Part shown: positions 28,748-36,106 of the stretch, piece by piece
Position numbering within the stretch: position 1 is the first letter of the stretch
Layout: every line of letters begins with the position of its first letter
Program-made: the position numbers and the translations under genes
Source of the DNA: Desulfobacca sp.
GTDB lineage: Bacteria > Desulfobacterota > Desulfobaccia > Desulfobaccales > Desulfobaccaceae
Reading direction: 5' to 3'
Length of the DNA: 36,106 nucleotides
NCBI GenBank assembly: GCA_028695935.1
Contig: JAQVHY010000016.1
Location: forward strand, 1 to 36,106
Notes under the pieces: model-generated
The model's input: the letters and a program-made list of their open reading frames with translations, nothing else
Database searches by the model: none
Told to the model about the DNA's origin: nothing

Positions 28748-29568
28748 GTCAGACGGCGACGGTCTCGGAAATCGGCCGCATCCTGGGCCAGTTCCTGTCC
28801 CGCCGGTGGGCCAGCCTAGGCCGTCGCCTGGCCCTGATTCTGGACATCTTGGCGCTATTTTACCGCCTCTTGGTGGCCAGTTGGGTCAGCCCGGTGGGCT
28901 TTCCGGTAATCCTGCGAGAAACGGCCCGGCAAATTTACTTCACCGGCGTTCAAGGCGGCATAGTGGTGGGTATCGCGGCCCTAATCCTGGGGCTGTTGGT
29001 GATCGTTCATACTACCCCGAAGCTAATCGAACTTCAGGGGGAAGAATTCATTGGCCAACTGCTGGTCTTGATCGTTATCCGCGAAGTGGGGCCGGTGCTT
29101 ACCGCCTTTTTTGTCTTGCTACGCTCCGGCACGGCTATTATTGTGGAAATCGGTATCATGGTCGTAAGCCGGGAGCTAGCGGCTTTGCAACTTATGGGCA
29201 TCGATCCCCTGCGGTTCTTGGGCGTACCCCGATTTTGGGGAATTACCATCAGTATGCTAGCCTTATATATTTTGTCTAGTATAACCGCAGTGTTGGGCGG
29301 ATTTGTATTTGCCCAAATGTTCGCCGAGATCTATTGGCAAGGATTCTGGCTGTCATTGCTAAATGCGTTGGGATGGCCTGATCTGATCGTCGGCTTGGCT
29401 AAGGTCGTGCTGTTTGGTATGATGATCGCTACCGTCTCCCTGCATTACGGTTTAAAGGCCCAGGAGCATTTAGGTGCGGTAGTCCGGCAGACATCCCAAG
29501 GCGCGGTTTTGATACTTCTCCTCTGCGGGGCCATAGACGCCTTTTTAAGCACCGTTTTTTACTTATGA
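28744..29568 (+). CDS. MlaE-family ABC transporter permease
   Basis: IREVGPVLTAFFVLLRSGTAIIVEIGIMVVSRELAALQLMGIDPLRFLGVPRFWGI matches the MlaE core. ATGA overlap with upstream gene. Confidence 0.92.
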   Translation: MSQTATVSEIGRILGQFLSRRWASLGRRLALILDILALFYRLLVASWVSPVGFPVILRETARQIYFTGVQGGIVVGIAALILGLLVIVHTTPKLIELQGEEFIGQLLVLIVIREVGPVLTAFFVLLRSGTAIIVEIGIMVVSRELAALQLMGIDPLRFLGVPRFWGITISMLALYILSSITAVLGGFVFAQMFAEIYWQGFWLSLLNALGWPDLIVGLAKVVLFGMMIATVSLHYGLKAQEHLGAVVRQTSQGAVLILLLCGAIDAFLSTVFYL

Positions 29569-30341
29569 AGAACACTGTTGCCCGGCCCGAATCGGCCATC
29601 CTGATTCAACATAGCTTGGTACTGGACCAGGTAATTTTACCTGAGCATCCCGCGGATTGGCCCTGTCCGTTAAGTCTGACCTTAGGGTTAAAAGAATTTC
29701 TCCTCCTGGAGGGCCTGGATCTTGCCGCCGCCCAGCAACTTTTATCTTTAGCTGCAACCCTGCAGTTGGCGGTCCAGGGTCGGGTTCTGCTTTGGGGTCA
29801 GGATGTCGCCGCCGCAGCGCGGGATGACCTTTACCAACGGCGTCGCCGTCTAGCTTATCTGGCCCCTGGGCAGGTGCTCCTCCATCGCCTGACGGTGTTG
29901 GAAAATATCACCTTGCCGGGGCGATATTTTCAGCAACGAAGCATCAGCGAGATCATCAAGGATAACTCCGAGCTGCTCGCGACTCTGGGGTTAACGCCTT
30001 ATTTTTCCTGTTACCCCACGGAACTCCCGGCCGATATTTATTTCCGGGCGCTGTGGGCCCGAGCCTTCCTTAAGGATCCGGAGCTAATTCTGGCCGCGCC
30101 TGGGGCCGGGGCCACCACACCAGAAAATAATCGTTTAATTCTGATGCTGTTAAGGGATTACCGGGAGCAGCGGCGGGGCGCGGTGCTGCTGACCGGCCCC
30201 GGTCTGGAGGCGTTTCCTTCCCTGGCTGACCGCTGCTTCCGCCTGGAATCCCGGGGCCTGATCGAAATCCGCGTCCCAGGGCAAACCGCCCCGTCCCTCA
30301 CTCCATATCTCCTATTTTGGAGCAGTGTTAAGCAGAGATGA
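29565..30341 (+). CDS. ABC-transporter ATPase-like protein lacking canonical catalytic motifs (putative pseudo-ATPase partner of the MlaE permease)
   Basis: Overall MlaF-like layout (LGLKEFLLLEG; RRRRLAYLAPGQVLLHRLTVLENITLP; PTELPADIYFRALWARAFLKDPELILAAPGAGATTPENN), but no GxxGxGK[ST], no LSGG, no DEP. ATGA overlap with MlaE gene. Confidence 0.78.
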   Translation: MKNTVARPESAILIQHSLVLDQVILPEHPADWPCPLSLTLGLKEFLLLEGLDLAAAQQLLSLAATLQLAVQGRVLLWGQDVAAAARDDLYQRRRRLAYLAPGQVLLHRLTVLENITLPGRYFQQRSISEIIKDNSELLATLGLTPYFSCYPTELPADIYFRALWARAFLKDPELILAAPGAGATTPENNRLILMLLRDYREQRRGAVLLTGPGLEAFPSLADRCFRLESRGLIEIRVPGQTAPSLTPYLLFWSSVKQR

Positions 30342-30506
30342 ACGGTGCAGGTCAAGCCCGACAAATATGTTAGTAAAAACTAAAACTCAACCCGACTTTT
30401 TATCTGCTATTGACCCAAGTCATAGAAATAACTTGACAGGTAGGCAACAATGTGGTACTCCCGATTTTAAGTCAGACAGTTATCATCAAAAATAAAGGCA
30501 TTATAG

Positions 30507-31058
30507 ATGACTCCAGCACCAGGTAAAGAGCCTCCGGCAGTCAAAATCTCTGATCCAGAGATTGAAGAGGAAATTATTGAATTAACCGAGGTGATCTCCG
30601 CGGGGAAAAGCGTGGCGCCCCAAGCTGAAGGGAATGTTGAAACTTTAATCGAACTCCCCCCCGAACTCGAGGCTCTAGATTCCTTAAATTTAGAGGCCTT
30701 AGCACCGGATGAGGCGGAGAATCTGGAGTCTGCGCCCCCGGAAACCGAGTGGGATCAATCTTCTCTGGCCCGAGCCGAGCAGCCAGCGCCGACGGTTCCG
30801 GCTCCATCCGCCAGCGAACCTGAATCGGCCCCCGCGGCTAACGAACCTTTGGCGCAGGTGGTCGAAGCCCATAGCGTTGAGCAGTTAATACAAACGGTTG
30901 TAGCCCGTTTTGATGATGCGCGCCTACAGGAAATTGTGGCCGGGGTTATCCAGGAAGTGGCGGAAAGAGTCTGCCGGGAACTTTTCCCGCCCATTGCTGA
31001 AAAGATAATCAATAGGGAAATTGAGGCCTTAAAGGAAAATCTGGAAGACGCCCCCTGA
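30507..31058 (+). CDS. Acidic, Pro/Glu/Ala-rich protein with C-terminal amphipathic helices (PopZ/DUF2497-reminiscent)
   Basis: Low-complexity acidic N-terminus; C-term VEQLIQTVVARFDDARLQEIVAGVIQEVAERVCRELFPPIAEKIINREIEALKENLE. Confidence 0.6.
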   Translation: MTPAPGKEPPAVKISDPEIEEEIIELTEVISAGKSVAPQAEGNVETLIELPPELEALDSLNLEALAPDEAENLESAPPETEWDQSSLARAEQPAPTVPAPSASEPESAPAANEPLAQVVEAHSVEQLIQTVVARFDDARLQEIVAGVIQEVAERVCRELFPPIAEKIINREIEALKENLEDAP

Positions 31059-31089
31059 TAATCAGCAGGGTTATGATTAAGGCCATTTC

Positions 31090-31116
31090 AGGGATTAGTA
31101 TCTAATCCCTTTTTTT
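31090..31116 (+). terminator. Rho-independent terminator downstream of the acidic protein gene
   Basis: AGGGATTAG-TAT-CTAATCCCT perfect 9-bp stem followed by a T run. Confidence 0.85.
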
Positions 31117-31117
31117 A

Positions 31118-31126
31118 TGGTATAAT
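31118..31126 (+). promoter_or_regulatory. Candidate extended -10 promoter (TGGTATAAT) for valS
   Basis: TGnTATAAT directly after the terminator and ~90 nt upstream of the valS ATG; no good -35. Confidence 0.4.
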
Positions 31127-31214
31127 ATGCCGGTGATTCACAGTAACCGATCGAAGGTCAGATTTTGACTAAAGGGTACCAAGGACTGGGCCACCCGTGG
31201 ACCAGGAGTAGTTT

Positions 31215-33872
31215 ATGGCAGAATTTTTAGATAAGGTCTATCATCCTGAAGACATAGAAGACCGCTGGTATAAGTATTGGGAAGAACTAGGATTGTTCCG
31301 GGCGGAGGTCGAAACCACGCGACCGTCCTACAGTATTGTCATTCCGCCTCCCAATATTACTGGCTCCTTACATATGGGCCATGCCCTGAACAACACCATG
31401 CAAGATATTCTGGTCCGCTCTAAGCGCATGCAAGGGTATAACGTGCTCTGGATGCCGGGTACGGATCACGCCGGCATTGCTACCCAGAATGTCGTAGAGA
31501 AGATGCTGGCCGCTGAGGGTCAGGATCGCCACACCTTGGGTCGGGAGGCCTTTATTGCCCGGGTCTGGAAGTGGAAGGCCGAATCCGGGGGGCGGATTAT
31601 CTCTCAGCTCAAGCGCTTGGGCTGTTCCTGCGATTGGAGCCGGGAACGCTTTACCATGGATGAGGGGCTATCCACGGCAGTGCGCGAGGTCTTTGTCCGA
31701 CTCTTTGAAGAGGGTCTGATTTATAAAGATGACTATATCATCAACTGGTGTCCTCGCTGTCAGACCGCCCTGGCCGACCTGGAGGTGGAACACGAGACCA
31801 AGGAAGGGCATCTCTATTACATTAAATATCCGCTGGCCGGCAAAGAGGGACATCTGACGGTAGCTACCACCCGCCCCGAAACCCTGCTGGGCGACACTGC
31901 GGTGGCGGTCAATCCCGAAGACCAGCGCTATCAAAAATATCACGGGGTTACTCTGGTCTTACCCATCCTGGCTCGCAAGATTCCTTTAATTGCCGATAGT
32001 TATGTCAACAGTGAGTTCGGCACCGGGGCCTTGAAGGTAACCCCGGCGCATGATCTGAATGACTTTGAAATCGCTAAACGCCATCAGCTACAGGCTCTCC
32101 AGGTAATCGACGGACAGGGCCGGATGACTGAAGCCGCGGGCAAATATGAAGGCATGGACCGGTTTGCCTGTCGGGAAAAGATCGTCAAAGACCTCAAAGC
32201 TGACGGACTGTTAGAAAAAATCGAAAAATATGTTCATAGCGTCGGTCACTGTTATCGTTGCGGGGCCATCGTGGAACCGATGTTCTCCAAGCAGTGGTTT
32301 GTGGCCGTCAAACCCCTGGCCGCGGCCGCAGTCGCCGCGGTCCAGGAGGGCCGTACGGTTATTATTCCCCAGATGTGGGAAAAAACCTTTTTTGAATGGA
32401 TGAATAACATTCGGGACTGGTGTATCTCTCGGCAGATCTGGTGGGGACATCGGATCCCGGCCTGGACCTGCAGCCAGTGCCACCAGTTAATTGTGGCCCG
32501 GGAAACTCCCAAGTCCTGTCCCCACTGCCAGGGGACGGATCTAGAGCCCGAAACCGATGTCCTGGACACCTGGTTTTCGTCGGCCCTATGGCCTTTCTCC
32601 ACTTTGGGGTGGCCACAGCAGACCCCGGAGCTACAGCGCTTCTATCCTACCAGTGTGCTCATCACCGCCTTTGACATCCTGTTCTTTTGGGTGGCCCGAA
32701 TGATGATGATGGGGCTGCACTTCATGCACGAGGTGCCCTTCCGGGAGGTCTATATCCACGCCTTGGTTCGGGATGCGGAGGGCCATAAAATGAGCAAGTC
32801 CAAGGGTAACATCATTGATCCCTTGGAAGTCATGGATAAATATGGCACGGATGCCTTCCGCTTTTCCCTGGCCGCGTTCGCGGCTATGGGTCGGGATGTA
32901 TTACTCTCCGAGGATCGCATTATTGGCTACCGCAATTTTGTTAATAAGGTCTGGAATGCCAGCCGCTTTACCCTGATGAATTTAGAGGGCTATGACCCGG
33001 AGGCCACCTGCTCCGAGACCTTACCCCTGAGCATTGAAGAATCCTGGATAATCAGTCGCTTGCAACGAGTCATCCAGGGAGTGACCGAGGCTCTGGACGG
33101 TTATAAATTTGACCAGGCCGCGCATCTGGTCTACCAATTTACCTGGCACGAATTCTGCGACTGGTACCTGGAACTGATTAAACCGGCCCTAATGGAAAGT
33201 GCCGAGCCGGCTCTGCGTCGCCACACCCAGCAGGTCTTGGTAGAAGTGTTGGGCACCATCCTCTGCCTGCTGCATCCCTTCATGCCGTTTGTCACCGAAG
33301 AAATCTGGCACAAACTCCCCGGCAGTCAGGGGAGCATCATGGTGGCGCCCTTCCCCCAAAGCCGTCCGGAGTTGATTAACCCTGATGCCGAGGCCGAGAT
33401 GGGGTTGGTAATGGAGGTGATTATTGCCATCCGCAATCTTCGGGCCGAAATGAATGTGCCTTTAACTAGCCGGGTCGCGGTAGATTTATTTACTCCGCAA
33501 CCAGCATCTCTGAGGGTTTTGCGCACCCATCGCCACTCCCTGGAGCTGCTGGCCCGTCTAGGGGAGCTACATATTGAATTTTCCGGCCAGCCGCCCCAGG
33601 CCGCGGCTAAAGCCATTGTCGATACCGTGGAAATCTACCTGCCGCTGGCCGGGGTCATCGATTTTTCTGAAGAAGATCGCCGCCTGGCCAAGGAAATGGA
33701 GAAATTAAGCAAAGATCTGACCGTGGCCCAGAAAAAATTGGCCAACGAAGATTTCCTGGCTAAGGCCCCGGAGGCCGTGGTAGATCGCGAAAAAGAAAAA
33801 GTCCATATGTGGAGCGAAAAACTGGCCAAACTCCGCAGCCATCGAGACAAGATCCGCGAGTTGCTGGCCTAA
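31215..33872 (+). CDS. valS: Valine--tRNA ligase
   Basis: PPPNITGSLHMGHALNNTMQD, MPGTDHAGIATQ, HKMSKSKGN, C-terminal coiled coil. Confidence 0.98.
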   Translation: MAEFLDKVYHPEDIEDRWYKYWEELGLFRAEVETTRPSYSIVIPPPNITGSLHMGHALNNTMQDILVRSKRMQGYNVLWMPGTDHAGIATQNVVEKMLAAEGQDRHTLGREAFIARVWKWKAESGGRIISQLKRLGCSCDWSRERFTMDEGLSTAVREVFVRLFEEGLIYKDDYIINWCPRCQTALADLEVEHETKEGHLYYIKYPLAGKEGHLTVATTRPETLLGDTAVAVNPEDQRYQKYHGVTLVLPILARKIPLIADSYVNSEFGTGALKVTPAHDLNDFEIAKRHQLQALQVIDGQGRMTEAAGKYEGMDRFACREKIVKDLKADGLLEKIEKYVHSVGHCYRCGAIVEPMFSKQWFVAVKPLAAAAVAAVQEGRTVIIPQMWEKTFFEWMNNIRDWCISRQIWWGHRIPAWTCSQCHQLIVARETPKSCPHCQGTDLEPETDVLDTWFSSALWPFSTLGWPQQTPELQRFYPTSVLITAFDILFFWVARMMMMGLHFMHEVPFREVYIHALVRDAEGHKMSKSKGNIIDPLEVMDKYGTDAFRFSLAAFAAMGRDVLLSEDRIIGYRNFVNKVWNASRFTLMNLEGYDPEATCSETLPLSIEESWIISRLQRVIQGVTEALDGYKFDQAAHLVYQFTWHEFCDWYLELIKPALMESAEPALRRHTQQVLVEVLGTILCLLHPFMPFVTEEIWHKLPGSQGSIMVAPFPQSRPELINPDAEAEMGLVMEVIIAIRNLRAEMNVPLTSRVAVDLFTPQPASLRVLRTHRHSLELLARLGELHIEFSGQPPQAAAKAIVDTVEIYLPLAGVIDFSEEDRRLAKEMEKLSKDLTVAQKKLANEDFLAKAPEAVVDREKEKVHMWSEKLAKLRSHRDKIRELLA

Positions 33873-33992
33873 TCTGTGGTGACCGCCGCCAGCCTTAGAT
33901 TTCAACCCCGGGAGTTATATAAGATCGCCATGGGGTCTTCCGCTAGTTGATAAGTTCAATTAATATCACTACTTATGTTTAGGAGTTAAGAA

Positions 33993-34184
33993 ATGAACTT
34001 AAAAAGCATTCGGGAAATGGCCCGCAATTTAGGGGTGAAGAATTATTCGCGCCTCAGAAAGGAAGACCTTATCCATGCGATTCAGGAGAAAGAAGGTCAT
34101 TCTCCGTGTTTCAAGAAGATCACGGACTGCCGGGTAATGGATTGTCTGTGGCGCGAGGACTGCCAGGAATCTGCTGTAGCCTAG
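33993..34184 (+). CDS. Small Rho_N/SAP-like domain protein with four-Cys tail
   Basis: MNLKSIREMARNLGVKNYSRLRKEDLIHAIQEKEG...CFKKITDCRVMDCLWREDC. Confidence 0.75.
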   Translation: MNLKSIREMARNLGVKNYSRLRKEDLIHAIQEKEGHSPCFKKITDCRVMDCLWREDCQESAVA

Positions 34185-34269
34185 TGGCCCACCTGGCTTT
34201 GAGCTTTGGATTGACATCGGCTGACGGTTAGAAGGAGCGGTCCGCGCCAGGACTAGAGCCGCGCCGGAA

Positions 34270-34584
34270 GTGTCTTATTTTCCAGATTTGAGCATGCAAG
34301 CGTTATCCAAGGAACTAAAAGACAAGATTATCAAGGCCCTCGAAGCGCGGCAAGCTAAACTTCCTTGTCCCCGCTGCGGCCATCAATCGTTTATCATTTT
34401 AGATGGCTTCTTTAATCCAACTCTACAGACCGAAGGGGAAGTCCAGGTCCGCGCAGGGCCATCAGTGCCCACGGTAGTGGTAATCTGTAAACAGTGCGGC
34501 TTTATCAGCCAACATGCCTTGGGGGTCTTGGGCTTGTTAGGCCAGGAAGAAATTCCTTCGCCCGGCCAGAAAATTCCTTCCTGA
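34270..34584 (+). CDS. Small zinc-ribbon-like protein
   Basis: CPRCGHQSF...VVVICKQCGFISQHAL (two CxxC); GTG start. Confidence 0.65.
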   Translation: MSYFPDLSMQALSKELKDKIIKALEARQAKLPCPRCGHQSFIILDGFFNPTLQTEGEVQVRAGPSVPTVVVICKQCGFISQHALGVLGLLGQEEIPSPGQKIPS

Positions 34585-34617
34585 CCGAGGCCCAAGCCAA
34601 TGTTCTCCATCAATACA

Positions 34618-34645
34618 GTTTTCTGTTTTCGGTTTCCTGTTTTCT
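34618..34645. repeat. Four tandem 7-bp repeats (GTTTTCT/GTTTTCG/GTTTCCT/GTTTTCT)
   Basis: Read directly in the intergenic sequence upstream of nadC. Confidence 0.75.
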
Positions 34646-34764
34646 GTTAAGAGAATCAATTTAATCAATTAGTTATATTATTAGTTTTCTGCATTTGATT
34701 GCAAATTAATATAAAACCTAATCCAAATTTATTACGCCCACAGGCTGATGTTTTATTGCTTACG

Positions 34765-35625
34765 ATGAGTCTCAGCTTAAATCCCTTACCTCGGGCGGTA
34801 GCTCGTCTCATTGACCTGGCCCTCGAAGAAGATTTAGGGCCGGGAGACCTGACCACTCAGGCCACCATCGACCCGCATTTGCAGGCCGAGGCCCAGATGC
34901 GGGCCAAAGAGGATCTAACCGTGGCGGGCCTGCCGGTGGCCGCCGCGGTATTCGCTCGCCTGGGTGCAACCCTGAACTTTCAGGCGCAGGTTCAGGAGGG
35001 GGATCAGGTTGTCCGCGGCACCATCTTGGCCACCGTGACCGGCCCCGCCGGCCTTATCCTCATGGGGGAGCGGGTGGCCCTCAATTTTGTCATGCGGCTC
35101 TCTGGCATTGCCACTCATACCCGGCGCTTCGTAGAGGCAGTGCAACCCTATCCGGTACGCATCGTCGATACCCGCAAGACCACGCCAGGCTGGCGGGTCC
35201 TGGAAAAATACGCCGTGCGCTTGGGCGGCGGCACCAACCATCGCTTCGGTCTGTTTGACGGGGTGCTGATCAAGGACAACCACATTGCCGCGGCCGGGGG
35301 CATTACCCAGGCCCTGCAGCTCGCCCGCGGCGCGGTTCCCCATACCCTCAAGATTGAAGTGGAAGTGGCTGATCTGGCCGGCCTGAACGAGGCCATGGCG
35401 GCCGGGGCTGACATCGTGCTGCTCGACAATATGGCTGATGCCACCCTGGCCCAAGCGGTTAAACTGGCCCAGGGCCGCGTAGTGCTCGAGGCCTCGGGGG
35501 GCATGACCCTGACGCGCCTGCCCCAAGTCGCAGCCACCGGGGTTAACCTAATCTCGATAGGGGCCTTAACCCACGCCGCCCGCAGCGTCGATATCAACCT
35601 GAAACTGACCCGCACCTGGATTTGA
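34765..35625 (+). CDS. nadC: Nicotinate-nucleotide pyrophosphorylase (carboxylating)
   Basis: LEEDLGPGDLTTQATI, VRIVDTRKTTPGWRVLEKYAVRLGGGTNHRFGLFDGVLIKDNHIAAAGGI, EVEVADLAGLNEAMAAGADIVLLDNM. ATG 34765 more likely than TTG 34699. Confidence 0.96.
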   Translation: MSLSLNPLPRAVARLIDLALEEDLGPGDLTTQATIDPHLQAEAQMRAKEDLTVAGLPVAAAVFARLGATLNFQAQVQEGDQVVRGTILATVTGPAGLILMGERVALNFVMRLSGIATHTRRFVEAVQPYPVRIVDTRKTTPGWRVLEKYAVRLGGGTNHRFGLFDGVLIKDNHIAAAGGITQALQLARGAVPHTLKIEVEVADLAGLNEAMAAGADIVLLDNMADATLAQAVKLAQGRVVLEASGGMTLTRLPQVAATGVNLISIGALTHAARSVDINLKLTRTWI

Positions 35626-35628
35626 TTA

Positions 35629-35752
35629 CGTGCCCAAGTACAACTTGGGCACGAGATGGCAAGTACAACTTGGGCACGAGAAGGAAAAACTTGGGCACGA
35701 GAAGGAACACTGCCTCTAGCTCGCGCGCTCAAGTGTCCAACTCGGGCACGTG
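35629..35752. repeat. REP-like array with repeated ACTTGGGCACG units between convergent genes
   Basis: CGTGCCCAAGT-ACA-ACTTGGGCACG perfect palindrome, then ACAACTTGGGCACGAGA, AAACTTGGGCACGAGA and CAACTCGGGCACGTGA. Confidence 0.8.
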
Positions 35753-35762
35753 AAAGACCACC

Positions 35763-36106
35763 TCACCTTACCGCCCCGGCGGCCTGCAAAGCCTGGTTCA
35801 GGGCCAAAACCTTCTCCACAACGCTCATCGGCTCCGGGCCTAGGACCCGGATCATCGGTTCCTTGCCCCATTCGCCGCGGTCATAGATCAGGTCCGGCGG
35901 CGGTTCCCCCGATTTTAAGACGGTAGCCACCCCCCAGGCCAGGGTACTGCCTTCTTTAGCTTTAATATCAGAAGGTTCCTGGGACCGGTCAAAGCTGGCC
36001 ACCTTAAAATGCAGCAACGGCGCCAGCCGCTCCACTTCCTCAAAAAAGCGGATGTTCATCGCCGCCCGGAGCTGTGGATGGGTGCGCAAGGCGGTCAGGA
36101 TTATGG
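35763..36106 (-). CDS. ThiN-like thiamine-phosphate synthase domain (probably C-terminal part of a gene truncated by the window edge)
   Basis: RTHPQLRAAMNIRFFEEVERLAPLLHFKVASFDRSQEP, GSTLAWGVATVL, PPDLIYDRGEWGKEPMIRVLGPEPMSVVEKVLAL; frame stays open to the window edge (IILTALRTHP...). Confidence 0.8.
   Translation of the reverse strand, partial: IILTALRTHPQLRAAMNIRFFEEVERLAPLLHFKVASFDRSQEPSDIKAKEGSTLAWGVATVLKSGEPPPDLIYDRGEWGKEPMIRVLGPEPMSVVEKVLALNQALQAAGAVR

Noticed and set aside
29565-30341. Simple frameshifted pseudogene explanation for the ATPase-like ORF
   Set aside because: Full-length open frame with start/stop overlaps and preserved non-catalytic segments; decay by frameshift is not seen, although slow missense decay cannot be excluded.
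33145-33162. Sigma-54-like TGGCACGAATTCTGC
   Set aside because: Inside valS coding sequence and imperfect at the -12 element; likely chance.
34915-35526. 203-aa antisense ORF over nadC (and 194-aa ORF 35148-35732)
   Set aside because: Low-complexity antisense translations of a conserved enzyme gene; no domain signal.
35629-35752. CRISPR array
   Set aside because: Repeats are short (~11-17 bp), palindromic and irregularly spaced with no regular spacers; no cas genes.

Overview
A 36.1 kb bacterial chromosomal window, possibly from a Desulfobacterota/deltaproteobacterium-like genome (low-confidence inference from gene content and style). Housekeeping genes lie at both ends: trkH-trkA, pcnB and an MBL-fold hydrolase on the left; valS, nadC and a partial ThiN-domain gene on the right. 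Between them are three accessory blocks. (1) A cyclic-di-GMP signalling block (PAS histidine kinase, REC-GAF-HD-GYP, REC-GGDEF, PilZ, sensor-less histidine kinase) converges on a minus-strand, overlapping-gene operon: BcsA-like GT2 synthase, 1446-aa TPR/outer-membrane beta-barrel protein, and M48/PDZ lipoprotein peptidase. This looks like a non-canonical synthase-dependent exopolysaccharide system. (2) A sugar block holds a UDP-glucuronate-4-epimerase-like gene and a three-glycosyltransferase cassette, including a divergent GT81/GpgS-like protein. (3) A PucC/LhaA-like (bacteriochlorophyll delivery family) MFS protein is followed by a tightly coupled four-gene cassette: solute-binding lipoprotein, HAMP protein with a degenerate histidine-kinase core, MlaE-type permease, and an ABC ATPase-like protein that appears to have lost Walker A, signature, Walker B and H-loop motifs. 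This pseudoenzyme/MlaE cassette is the best candidate for an undescribed system. Other notable items are a palindromic repeat inserted in frame in the TPR protein, a GC-rich structured island in an AT-rich intergenic region, and a repeat array between convergent genes. All family calls come from motif reading by eye; no searches were run.
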